DNA of 39,071 nucleotides from an uncultured Candidatus Altimarinota bacterium (GTDB lineage Bacteria > Patescibacteriota > Gracilibacteria > BD1-5 > UBA6164): positions 1 to 39,071 of the forward strand of contig CAJXJP010000006.1 in NCBI GenBank assembly GCA_913055215.1. Direction: 5' to 3'. The position numbers and the translations under genes were made by a program. Positions 29,499-38,128 of the stretch are shown one piece after another; position 1 is the first letter of the stretch, and every line of letters begins with the position of its first letter. A model generated the notes under the pieces. That model had not been told where the DNA came from and did not search any database. It worked only from the letters and a program-made list of their open reading frames with translations.

Positions 29499-30665
29499 TT
29501 ACTTTTTTAATATTTTATTTACAACTAATTGTTGAATAATCATAAAGAATGTAGACATTCCCCAATACAGTCCTACTCAAGCAATAAGTGTGTATGTAAA
29601 TACAGCAACCATAACTGGCATACCATATAACATAAATTTATTCATCATTTCAGGATCTGGCATAAGTTGAGAGTAATCTGACTCATCTTTTTTCTTTTCC
29701 AATACCACGTCACCCGTAGAAGCTTTTTTATCAGCAAGTGAAAGTTTTACTTGAACAAATTGTATCAACCCAACAGTAATACCTAAACAAACCCCAACAA
29801 TACCACCTGAAGAAAGAAGATCCATCCCAAAGAAATTTGCTTGGATATCATGTAAGTTATAATTTACAAGTGCTTGATATAAATGGAAATAATTTGTTGG
29901 ATCCATAACGTTTAGAATAACGTTATATAGAACAATTAATATTGGCATTTGAATTAATAAGAATCCACATGATCCCATTGGATTTACTTGTTCTTTTTTA
30001 TAAAGTTCCATCATTTTCATTCCCAACATTTGTTGGTTTCCTTTAAATTCTTTTTGAATTTGTTTAATTTTTGGTTGGATTGTTTGTAATTTTTTTTGAC
30101 TCACCATCATTTTATGTTGAGGCCAAATGAGTAACATACGTATAAATACAGTAAGAGCTAATATCCCCCAACCTAATGTATGACCTAATATTTCTGTTAA
30201 GAAAATTAATAGATTATAAATTGGAGCATAGAACATAGCTGTAAATAGTTTTGAAAATGTTCATTTATGTTTTATATCAAATGTTTCAATATGTTTTTCT
30301 CAATTTTGATTAATTGAAAAATGGTAATTTCCTTTATCTGAGAATTTATCATATTGAGATGAGTAATCTAGTGTAAACTTTTCCCCTGATGCAATATTAA
30401 GGTCTTTACAGAATGATTCATCCATCGATATATTTTCTTTTCCTGGATAATTCACTGAGATATCTGAACAAGAGTTCATAACAAGTGCTCCAGTTGAATT
30501 ATTAGAAATATTTAATTTTACAGAAGCTGGGATTGTATATGAATTATCACTTATTTTGAAAGCGATTCATCCATCTAAATTTTGTGTAGCTTTATTATTT
30601 GTAAAAAATGAAAATATTAATGTAATTAATAATGCGATAAGCAATATATCAAGAAATTTCTTCAT
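29499..30665 (-). CDS. yidC: Membrane protein insertase YidC
   Basis: The 388-residue product inserts membrane proteins alone or with SecYEG. It has an N-terminal membrane helix (FLDILLIALLITLIFSFF), a small exported domain of about 115 residues, then the conserved five-helix core. The core shows GWGILALTVFIRMLLIWPQ with the hydrophilic-groove Arg, the cytoplasmic coiled hairpin KIKQIQKEFKGNQQMLGMKM, VNPMGSCGFLLIQMPILIVL, and the last helix with TLIAGVGLYWGMST (Gly = TGA). The exported domain is larger than in Firmicute YidC and much smaller than in proteobacteria. It is the third gene of rpmH-rnpA-yidC. Confidence 0.94.
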
Positions 30666-30683
30666 AATGGTGTGTGTAATTAA

Positions 30684-31037
30684 TTATTTTTGTGTTTTTT
30701 TAACTAAAAAACCTAAATCTTTTTGAAAAGATAAAAGGGCTTCTTGGTTTTTTCTATTCAGTTTAGTTTGTTTTTTTACAACGAAAACGTAGTCAGTTGA
30801 AGCATTTAACTCTTCAGTTTTTAATTTTTCTTGTATAAAATCATAAAATCTTCTACGAAAAAATGTACGACTAACGTTACAATCAACTGATTTTCATCAG
30901 ATTACAATTGCAAACCTCGCAAATCATACTTTGTTTTTAATAGAATTCAATACAATTCCATAAGAAAAAAAAGGTTTTCATTTCTGTAAAACCTTTTTGA
31001 CTTCTCGCTCGTGTAATCTTAATTCTTTAGAGATCAC
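30684..31037 (-). CDS. rnpA: Ribonuclease P protein component
   Basis: The 117-residue product is the basic protein that helps RNase P RNA cleave the 5' leader of pre-tRNAs. A GTG start at 31037 gives MISKELRLHEREVKKVLQKG, which aligns with the usual N-terminus; a TTG nine codons upstream is possible. RFAIVIGGKSVDCNVSRTFF matches the conserved core, with two consecutive TGA glycines. The RNR signature, normally RNxxKRxxRE, is degenerate: SRTFFRRRFYDF. C-terminal DYVFVVKKQTKLNRK is typical. Its place between rpmH and yidC supports the call. Confidence 0.85.
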
Positions 31038-31056
31038 GATTTTTTTATTAACAAGC

Positions 31057-31093
31057 AAAAAATAGTATCTAAGTTTCCTTAGGATACTATTTT
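31057..31093 (-). terminator. Hairpin with T-run between rpmH and rnpA
   Basis: A near-perfect stem (31057-31073 with 31078-31093) is followed on the minus strand by TTTTTT. It would make part of the rpmH transcripts end before rnpA, giving more L34 than RNase P protein, as known for this operon in other bacteria. Confidence 0.7.
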
Positions 31094-31097
31094 AAAA

Positions 31098-31340
31098 TTA
31101 TTTTCTTTTTACATAATTTCCTTTCCCATCGAAAGGTGATTTTTTTGCAGTACCTCCTGCAACAATATGCATTTTTGCTTTCCCGTTGATTTCTTGATAT
31201 CTTTTAGGGTAGCTAACTGTTAGTTGGTGTCTTCCTTTTCTTCTTCTGTTTTTTAAAACATTTTTTCCACTTGCAGTAGAACTTCTTTTAAGAAAACCGT
31301 GTACTCTCAGTCTTTTTCTTTTCTTTAACTTTCCTAACAT
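31098..31340 (-). CDS. rpmH: 50S ribosomal protein L34 with C-terminal extension
   Basis: The 80-residue product is L34, which is normally 44-47 residues. The core [38 protein letters not shown] is clear. The usual N-terminal MKRTxQP segment is replaced by MLGK. After TVS a 36-residue extension follows ([20 protein letters not shown]...GNYVKRK). An in-frame TAG sits just upstream of the ATG, so the start is fixed. No TGA. It is the first gene of rpmH-rnpA-yidC, with dnaA not nearby in this window. Confidence 0.92.
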   Translation of the reverse strand: MLGKLKKRKRLRVHGFLKRSSTASGKNVLKNRRRKGRHQLTVSYPKRYQEINGKAKMHIVAGGTAKKSPFDGKGNYVKRK

Positions 31341-31405
31341 TTTCTATGATATTATATACTAATTTTAAGTTTTTTCTTGAAACTTGTTTTAAATTTTGCT
31401 GACAT

Positions 31406-31433
31406 ATGTTATTGCAAAAACTTAAATTGTCAA
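31406..31433 (-). promoter_or_regulatory. Candidate rpmH operon promoter
   Basis: Minus-strand TTGACA (31428-31433) and TAACAT (31406-31411) with a 16-bp spacer, about 65 bases before rpmH. A TATAAT closer to the gene lacks a clear -35. Confidence 0.5.
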
Positions 31434-31459
31434 AAGAAAAATCCATTTATTTTATTTTT

Positions 31460-31479
31460 CTATAATTTACAAATTATAG
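31460..31479. other. 20-bp palindrome at the pyrH stop
   Basis: CTATAATTT and AAATTATAG flank a central AC. It starts at the pyrH TAG (31460-31462). There is no T-run on the minus strand, so it is a weak terminator candidate. Termination may instead rely on structures nearer rpmH. Confidence 0.4.
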
Positions 31480-32158
31480 ACCCTACTTTTTCTCAATTTA
31501 TAGCTGATAATAAAGTTTCTCTGTCTTCCAATTTTAACACTTGTAATACTTGGTTGTTTTCTTTCGCTAATGATACAGCCGTTTGATCCAATATTTTTAA
31601 GTTTTGCTCAATAACTGATTCATAAGAAATAGAATCATATTTTTTTGCATCTGCATGCTTCATAGGATCTTTATCATAAATCCCGTCAACTTTAGTTGCT
31701 TTAATCATTTTTTCACACTCAAGTTCTAATGAACGAAGGACTCAACCTGTATCTGTAGTAAAATATGGGTTTGATGTTCCTCATACACAAATAACTACTT
31801 TTCATTCTTCTAAGTATCTTTTTGCTGAATCTTTATTGTATTGTTCTAAGAAATCAATTCCTAGTGGATCTAAAACCACTGATTCTACTCAAACTTTTTC
31901 TAAAAAGTTATGTAAAACTACTCCATTAAATACAGTAGATAACATACTTAAGTTATGAGAATCTGCTGATTTTACTCAAGCTGAGATAAGATTTGATCAT
32001 CTATAAATATTCCCGCCTCCTACAACAATAGCAATTTCATGTCATTGTTTTTTTATTTCAGTAATTGTTTTTACTACCTCTTCTACATATTCTGGAGCGA
32101 TTCCAAATATCTGTTCTCCCTTAAGTGCTTCACCCGAAATTTTCAATAAAAGTCTCAC
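31460..32158 (-). CDS. pyrH: Uridylate kinase
   Basis: The 232-residue product phosphorylates UMP to UDP; bacterial PyrH is hexameric and of the amino-acid-kinase fold. The GTG start at 32158 gives MRLLLKISGEALKGEQIFG. VVGGGNIYRGSNL, VVICVGGTSNPYFTTDTGG and ATKVDGIYDKDPM are the UMP and ATP site motifs. The C-terminus continues through a TGA glycine as AINGEKVGSIICKL, the family's usual GEKxGTxI ending, before a TAG. A standard-code reading would cut 11 residues. The stop codon forms one end of a 20-bp palindrome. It follows a lipoprotein gene by 6 bases. Confidence 0.95.
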
Positions 32159-32164
32159 TGTATT

Positions 32165-33241
32165 TTAGTTACTTAATGAAATAAATAATTTATCTGCTAC
32201 TTCTGCGATTGTATAATCCGCATTTTTTTCTTTTAGTTCTTTATTTTTTTCAGAAATATTATCTTTATCAACTCCAGTTCCAGTTTCTAATTCAAGTATT
32301 CCATGGTAGTTTTGAGTAAATGAAAGGTAATGTTTTTCATAAACATATGAATCTCCATCTAAACGAATCATATAATAAGATACTCCATCATCATCAGCTA
32401 TTGGACGACAAGTGTTCCAATAATACCAAGAATTAACAGTTTCTTTTATATAATCATCTATAGCTTCACAAGTTTGAGGATTAATTTCTTTTTTAGTAAT
32501 TTCTAATCCTTTTACATCACTGTAAACAAAAGTATTTTCTCCTGTTTTTCTAGGAGTTCCAAATTCAGTTCCAGTTTCTAGTGTTGAAACTTCTTCTTTT
32601 CATAAAGAAAGTGTTTTTACATCTTCTTTTATTTCTGAAACTTTAGATTTTTGTTTTTCATCTTCTGTTTGCAGAGTTATTTTCACTTCAGTTTTAGAAA
32701 CTTTGTCTCCAGAGAATGCATAAATAACATATGTATTTACCCCATAATCTAAAACTTCGTATGATTTTAGAGCATTATATTTGAATGTAGTATCTGTTGA
32801 TTTATATTTTCCTAATACATATGCATCATTTGGGAAATTTGAATCTGGATTAGAAAAATCAACACGGATTTTATCTACAGTAGTTCCATCTTTTATTGAA
32901 CCCGAAATAACAATATGTTTATTATTAACATCAGTTTCTTTAATTTCATTAACCGTGATAAATTGTTCATCCGTTAATGCTGTAATGGTAACAAGTTTAA
33001 CTTTTTCCTCAACAACACCTACATTTGTATCTGTTTGAGTATTTTCTTTGTCTTTTTCTGAAATATTTTCATCAGTTGTTTTATCTTTTTCTTTCAATAA
33101 TTCTTCTTTTGATTTATCGATAGTTTCTTGTGTAATTCCTAATTCTTTTTTAGCATCTTCTACATCTTGATTTGGGCCAAAACATGAAGATAAAAGTACT
33201 AGAGAAAAAAGAATCACTAAGCTTGCGTTTATTTTTTTCAT
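32165..33241 (-). CDS. Lipoprotein of unknown function
   Basis: The 358-residue product has a lipoprotein signal MKKINASLVILFSLVLLSSC with the lipobox LSSC (Cys 20). A charged linker follows (residues 25-75, Glu/Lys/Asp/Thr-rich), then a beta-rich domain at ~80-185 (HIVISGSIKDGTTVDKIRVD, like an Ig-type or carbohydrate-binding fold). The C-terminal domain has Trp and Cys pairs (NSWYYWNTCRPIADDDG). One in-frame TGA (LSLGKEE) joins the two halves. It precedes pyrH by 6 bases and is probably co-transcribed with it, although no functional link is evident. Not recognised as a known family. Confidence 0.75.
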
Positions 33242-33256
33242 AATATGTTTTTTATA

Positions 33257-33298
33257 AATAAAAAGACAAAAACATTGTAAATAGTTTTTGTCTTTTGT
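33257..33298 (-). terminator. RNase J gene terminator
   Basis: A 13-bp perfect stem (33261-33273 with 33284-33296, loop of 10) is followed on the minus strand by TTTTTATTTAT. A TTGTCT within it, 16 bp from CATATT (33242-33247), could be part of the lipoprotein promoter. Confidence 0.75.
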
Positions 33299-33318
33299 AA
33301 AAAGAATAATTCAAAAAA

Positions 33319-35253
33319 TTATACTTCAACGATCATTGGAATAATCATTGGTTCTCTATCAATTCTTTGTAATAGGAATTTTTCTAGATCTGTTCTAATA
33401 ATTTTAATAAGATCTTTTTCTTCCATATCAGGTACGTCTTTGATAGTATTTTCATAAATATCTTTCGATTTTTTTATAATCATTCTATGAATATGTCTTA
33501 CTTCATCAAGATATACTAAACCTCTTGTTTCCAGTTTAATATGTCCCATAACTGCTTTTGTTTTTTTATCAATTTTGTATACAAGAACAAGGACCCCTGC
33601 ATTTTTCATTTTATCTCTTGCTTTAATAACATGAGATGTAGCAGTTCCCATACCATTCCCATCAATAATAATTTCTTGAATTGGTACCTTAATTCTTGAT
33701 CTGAATAGATTTCCGTTTGGAGCAAAATCGATAATGTTCCCGTTATCAATAAGTAAACATTTATCTTCTGGGAAACCAATACTTACTGCTGTATTTTTGT
33801 GAACTGTTCTAAAGTACAAGTCACCAAATACTGGCATAAAATATTTTGGTTTTACCAGATTTAACATAATTTTTTGTTCTTCTTGGAAAGCATGTCCACC
33901 AGTATGAACTTCACCATCATCTTTTGTGATAATATTTGCTCCGAGTTTAATTAGTTTGTTGATAACTCCAACAACTGATTTTTCATTCCCTGGAACAACT
34001 GAAGAAGAGAATACAATTGTATCTCCTTTTACAATTTCTAAAGAAGGGTGTCTTCATTCTGCCATTCTCGTTAAAGCTGAGAATTCTTCACCTTGAGAAC
34101 CAGTAGTAATAATTACTTGTTTATGAGGTGGTATTCCTTGAGTAGCTTTTGGTGTCATTTTTTTCACAATCCCTGGTTTCATTTTTAAGTAACCAAGTTC
34201 TTTTGCAATATTAACATTTTCTAACATTGATCTCCCTGAAAGGAAAATTGTTTTCCCATGTCTATCACAGATATCAATTAATTGTTGTACTCTTGAAATC
34301 CAAGATGAAAATGTTGCAATAATTAATCTTCCTTTTGTATGATTTTTTACAATTTTTTCTAATGTTTCACCAACATCTTTTTCACTCATTGAGAAACCTT
34401 TTCTTAATGAACCTGTTGAATCAGACATAAATAGATTGATTCCTCTTGCTCAGATTTCACCAATTCTAGATAAATCTGCTGGTTCATCAATAGCTGGAGT
34501 AAAGTCGATTTTGAAATCCCCCGTATGTACAAATTTAGCACCTGCTGGTGATTCTAAATATACTCATGCACAATCAGGAATTGAATGATTTACACGGAAA
34601 AATTCTACGTCAAATTGACCAACTTTAATTTTTTCTGTACTTCCTGCATCAACTTCAACAAAAGTTGAATGTGGAATAAGTCCAGCTTCATCTAATGATT
34701 TTTTAATAAGACCAATAGTAAATTTTGTCCCATAAATTGTTGGCATACCAAGAGCTGGTAATACATGTTTTAAAGAACCAATATGATCTAAATGGGCATG
34801 AGTAATAATCATCCCTTTAATTTTATCTTTATACTTTGTAAGAAAAGATACATCTGGAATTGAATAATTAACACCATGTAAATCTGCATCTGCAAATTGT
34901 ACACCACAGTCAATTAATACGATATCGTCTCAGTATTGAGCCATACCCATATTTTTTGCCCCAGTTTCATTATTCCCTCCAATTGGGATAAAACGAGTAT
35001 ATCCTTCTCTTAATGCTGGAAGGTAAAATTTAGTTTCAGGAAAAGTTGAAACAAATCTTCCTCTTACTTCTGTATCTTTAGCAGAAGGTTTTTTCTTTTG
35101 TTGTGGTTTTTTTGAATTGATATGTCTTTTTGGTTTTCTATCAGCTGGTTTTTCAACACTTTCTGCTTTATTTTCAACAGGAGCAACATTTGCTTCTTTT
35201 GAAACTTCCGAACCTGAAATTTCTTTATCTAATTCATCTAAAAAGTCTTTCAT
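33319..35253 (-). CDS. rnj: Ribonuclease J
   Basis: The 644-residue product is the metallo-beta-lactamase/beta-CASP nuclease that carries out 5'-3' exo- and endonucleolytic mRNA decay in bacteria without RNase E. An N-terminal basic, Lys/Pro-rich extension of about 70 residues precedes FIPIGGNNETGAKNMGM. The zinc motif is THAHLDHIGSLKHVLP (HxHxDH). HTGDFKIDFTPAID, SDSTGSLRKGFSMSE and the beta-CASP segments IIATFSSWISRVQQL and TTGSQGEEFSALTRMA follow, then GGHAFQEEQKIMLNLVKPKY with a further metal His. The RNase J C-terminal domain is present. The N-terminal extension resembles those of actinobacterial and CPR enzymes and may bind RNA. Confidence 0.94.
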
Positions 35254-35525
35254 TCTTTTTGAATTATTAATACATAAAATAAAAAAATATTACAGTTTTT
35301 GTAATATTTTATAAAATTTGAAAGCTATTAAGTATGTATAATTATTTACACAATAATTAATACAACAAAATATAGAGCTAATGCCATTAGCTTAATAACT
35401 TTGTGTATTTTATAAAATATGTTTGATTGATTTTTTTATTTAAAAAGGACTTTTTATAGAGGAGATTATGTGAAAATATACCCCTTTTCCTATAAAGTTT
35501 CTTTTTTATACGAGAAGAAGTATAT
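35254..35525. other. 272-base intergenic region with hairpins
   Basis: No gene is supported here. It holds a terminator-like hairpin (35286-35308) close to rnj and an 8-bp palindrome AGCTAATG-C-CATTAGCT (about 35376-35392). A larger imperfect inverted repeat (about 35448-35505, ACTTT..ATAG / CTATAAAGT) lies just after the protease gene and may be its terminator. A weak promoter for rnj can be drawn (TTGTTG 35363-35368, 16 bp, AATAAT 35341-35346). Confidence 0.5.
35281..35310 (-). terminator. Terminator-like hairpin in the rnj leader
   Basis: Stem AATATTAC/GTAATATT (35286-35293 with 35301-35308) followed on the minus strand by TTTTTTT. It ends only about 28 bases before the rnj ATG, so it would lie in the mRNA leader of rnj if transcription starts upstream. 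Confidence 0.55.
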
Positions 35526-36395
35526 TTATTTTTTCAAAAACTGCAAAAACTTTTCAACGTTTATTTCAATTTTTGTAATGTCCCGGTAATAATCTAAGAT
35601 AATATTTCATTCAGAAAAATCTGTTCCTGCAAATGTATTTTCTTGAAATAAGATTTTATCAAAGAAATTATATTTTAATTTTAAGACTTTGGATTTTTTT
35701 GTTTTTTCTTGAAAATCTTTGTTATGTAAAACATAATAAGTAAAAGTTTCCGCAAAATCTTCGTATTTATTAGTCATTGCATATCATGAAACAAAATCTT
35801 CTTGTTTCAGTCCTGGTTTTAATATTTTTGATGATTCCCAGCTTATATCATAAAAGAAATAACTACTATCCTTTAATACTTTTTTTTGTAAAAAGTGAAT
35901 ATCAACCACATGTGCAAATTCATGTATTCAAACAGATGACAATTCTCAATGTGGCATTTTCAAAACTCAAAATAACTTAATTGATTCATTTTTCATCCTC
36001 CCACGTACATCGATTTTTTCTTTATAAAATTCAATTTTCATATTTGAATAGTAATTTGAAAAATATTTTGATTCAAATATATTTCTTAGTAAATCTGTAT
36101 GACCTTGTGATTCCTCTGAAAATCCTGCTGGCATATAGTAAAATTGTATTTTTTTCGCAGATTCAAGTGGTATGTTTTCAGAATCACTTAACATTTCTTT
36201 TACTTTGTTATTTTTGATTTCTTCTTCTGTTAATTCATGGACATGACCGTGAGATTCGTCAATCATTTCTTGCTCATGAGTTTGTTCGATTTTAGTGACT
36301 ATAGAATGAAGCGCAATAAAAATTAGGAACGAAAAAACTATCGTCCCCAATAAAAATAATTGAATTTGTTTATATAAGTATTTTGGAATTTTCAT
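35526..36395 (-). CDS. Membrane-anchored zincin metalloprotease
   Basis: The 289-residue product has one N-terminal membrane helix (LFLLGTIVFSFLIFIALHSI, residues ~13-32). A His/Glu-rich stretch follows (ESHGHVHELTEEE), then an extracytoplasmic domain. The catalytic motif is IHEFAHVVD (HExxH plus Asp). About 50 residues later EDFAETFTYY supplies the likely third zinc ligand, a Glu, as in anthrax lethal factor-like (ATLF/M34-type) gluzincins. VSGYAMTNKYEDFAE resembles the Tyr-containing substrate region. Several Gly are TGA, including the one before IHEFAH. The start is 4 bases after the adjacent pilin-like gene stop, so it belongs to that operon. The substrate is unknown. Confidence 0.82.
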
Positions 36396-36399
36396 ATTA

Positions 36400-36810
36400 T
36401 TAAATTCAATACATAATTTTAATTACTGCTTTGATTATCACTCAAGCGAATACAACCGCTAAAAACCCTAAGATTCACCATTTAATTATATCTTTTGATT
36501 TTTTAATTTTTTCATCTTCTCCTGCACTCAATGTCATTTGTAATCAACCGTAAACAATTGCGCCTACAGCAAATAAACCTAAGTAAAAAGCAATATTTGT
36601 AACCCATTTTGAAATTTTCAACTGAATTGCCGATAAACCTGCTCATTCCATTTGTACAACTGATGTTCATTTAATACATTTATCTAAACTTTTTAGTGGA
36701 TCTTGACTACTTTCATCATAACTACAGTCTGCAGCATATGTTGAATGAAACGACATTCCTGAAAATAGAAGAGATAATACAATCATAAATCCTATAAATA
36801 TTTTTTTCAT
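36400..36810 (-). CDS. TrbC/VirB2-like exported two-helix protein A
   Basis: The 136-residue product has a signal peptide (MKKIFIGFMIVLSLLFSG, cleavage near TYA-AD) and a short Cys-containing region. Two hydrophobic helices are joined by the charged loop LSAGEDEKIKKSKDIIK: AFYLGLFAVGAIVYGGLQM and WGILGFLAVVFAGVIIKAV. This two-helix, basic-loop plan is that of VirB2/TrbC pilins of type IV secretion and of many short CPR proteins. Gly in YGG, GILG and FAG use TGA. It is last of four similar genes and 4 bases before the protease gene. Confidence 0.75.
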
Positions 36811-36820
36811 TGTTGTTTAA

Positions 36821-37216
36821 TTATATATTTAAGCCTTGAACGAGAGTAACTACTCAGTAAGAAAGTGAAACAATCGCAATACCAATAATAGCATATAAAA
36901 ATTGCATCCATGCTTTTTTAAATTCTTCTGGGTTCCCACGAGCTACAGCTAAACGGAAACCAACAAAAAGAAATACTCAAATAGAAATTACGAACATAAA
37001 AGATAAAATAGTATCTTGTAATCCTATAAAAAATGATGATACAATCTCAGTTCCTTCACCTGATACATCAACATTTGATGGTCATGTAACTCATCAAATA
37101 TTTAAAATATCATTTTCTAAACTTGCGCTTTCTGGAACATCACGAGTTGCTGCTTCAACGATTCAACTATAAAATGAACTCATAAAAGCTATACATGTAT
37201 ATAATAATTTTTTCAT
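36821..37216 (-). CDS. TrbC/VirB2-like exported two-helix protein B
   Basis: The 131-residue product has a signal peptide (MKKLLYTCIAFMSSFYSG, cleavage near VEA-AT). A short acidic region follows (PSNVDVSGEGTEIVSS). The two membrane helices are around FMFVISIGVFLFVGFRLAV and FLYAIIGIAIVSLSYGVV, with a loop RGNPEEFKKAWMQ. The loop has the same position as in the neighbours but differs in sequence. It is 10 bases from gene A and 4 bases from gene C, in one operon. Confidence 0.72.
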
Positions 37217-37220
37217 GTTT

Positions 37221-37604
37221 TTATAATGTGTTAAGAATATTCACAATCGACCATGCTGAGAGTGAAAATATAACTCAAACTAATGACCAAGTTATCCAAT
37301 TTTTTGCTTTTTTTACTTTTTCATCCTCCCCTCCAGATAACATATACATAATCCCACTTAAAGTCAGAGCGACAACAGCAACAACTGGAACGTATTGAAT
37401 AAGCATTTGGATTAAGTTTCAGATTAAATCTCAAAATACATCTTTATCAATATTTGCTGGACTAGGAGCATGTGATTTTTTATCTTCACATCCTGGTAAT
37501 CCATAACAATTAATTACTGGAGCATCAGCTAAAACTGTATGAAGAGATCCGACACAATAAGCTGAAACAAAAATGAATAATTTAAATAATTTTGTGTTTT
37601 TCAT
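37221..37604 (-). CDS. TrbC/VirB2-like exported two-helix protein C
   Basis: The 127-residue product has a signal peptide (KLFKLFIFVSAYCVGSLHTV, cleavage near VLA-DA) and a small Cys pair (INCYGLPGCED) that may form a disulfide. Two membrane helices follow, IQYVPVVAVVALTLSGIMYM and WSLVGVIFSLSAWSIVNIL, with the loop LSGGEDEKVKKAKNWI. This loop is nearly the same as in protein A and as in pilin-like proteins widely seen in CPR genomes. It is 4 bases from gene B and 7 bases from gene D. Confidence 0.75.
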
Positions 37605-37611
37605 AAATTTT

Positions 37612-38028
37612 TTATTGAAAGAGTAAGAAACGCATAGCCGAAACTAAGTAGTAAGAAGAGCCTGCAACAACCAATGCAATAATACCAGCTGTAAATATTG
37701 ATTTCCCCTTTGATAAAAGTTCATCCTGCCCATGATACATAATCATATATCCTGCTCAGACCGTCATAATTAATAATGAAGCAGAACCAAGTAAAATCAT
37801 CAGCATTTGGATAATTTTAGACAAATAAAAATTTGTATTTGCTGTAACACTTCATTTATCAGCAGGTTTTGCTCAAGGAAAAAGGTCACCTGTTCTGATT
37901 TCGAAACCAGAGGAAGATATATCTTCTGTAGTAGGTCATGTATCTTTACTTGCACTTAATTGATCAACTCATGTAAAGCCGAAAAAAGTGAATGAAATCA
38001 CTAGTACAATCATAATTTTTTTCAACAC
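37612..38028 (-). CDS. TrbC/VirB2-like exported two-helix protein D
   Basis: The 138-residue product probably starts at the GTG at 38028 (V/M-LKKIMIVLVISFTFFG), giving a normal signal peptide. An in-frame ATG at 38076 would add 16 residues and is less likely. The mature part has SSSGFEIRTGDLFPGAKPAD, then two helices: IIQMLMILLGSASLLIMTV and AGIIALVVAGSSYYLVSAM, with the loop HGQDELLSKGKSIF. It is the first gene of a five-gene operon D-C-B-A-protease and diverges from a glycosyltransferase gene. Confidence 0.7.
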
Positions 38029-38089
38029 GATATGAAAATTAATAAATAATCTACAAAAGAATAACATAAAGTTCATTTTTTCACAAATA

Positions 38090-38117
38090 TTCGTATAGTA
38101 AAAAAAATAATTATAAA
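38090..38117 (+). promoter_or_regulatory. Candidate glycosyltransferase promoter with direct repeat
   Basis: TTCGTA (38090-38095) and TATAAA (38112-38117) with a 16-bp spacer; the -35 is weak. The word AAATATTCGTA occurs at 38085-38095 and again at 38116-38126, a 31-bp-spaced direct repeat across the promoter that could be an operator. Confidence 0.35.
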
Positions 38118-38128
38118 ATATTCGTACT

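Noticed and set aside
35468-35589. Small plus-strand gene after GAGGAG (ATG or GTG start, about 39 codons)
   Set aside because: The site has a good ribosome-binding sequence, but the frame is short, ends inside the antisense protease gene and has no recognisable product; the sequence is better explained by the inverted repeat after the protease gene.
37612-38076. Longer start (ATG at 38076) for pilin-like gene D
   Set aside because: It would add 16 residues in front of an otherwise normal basic signal peptide (LKKIM...) and reach into the divergent promoter region; the GTG at 38028 is preferred, though not proven.
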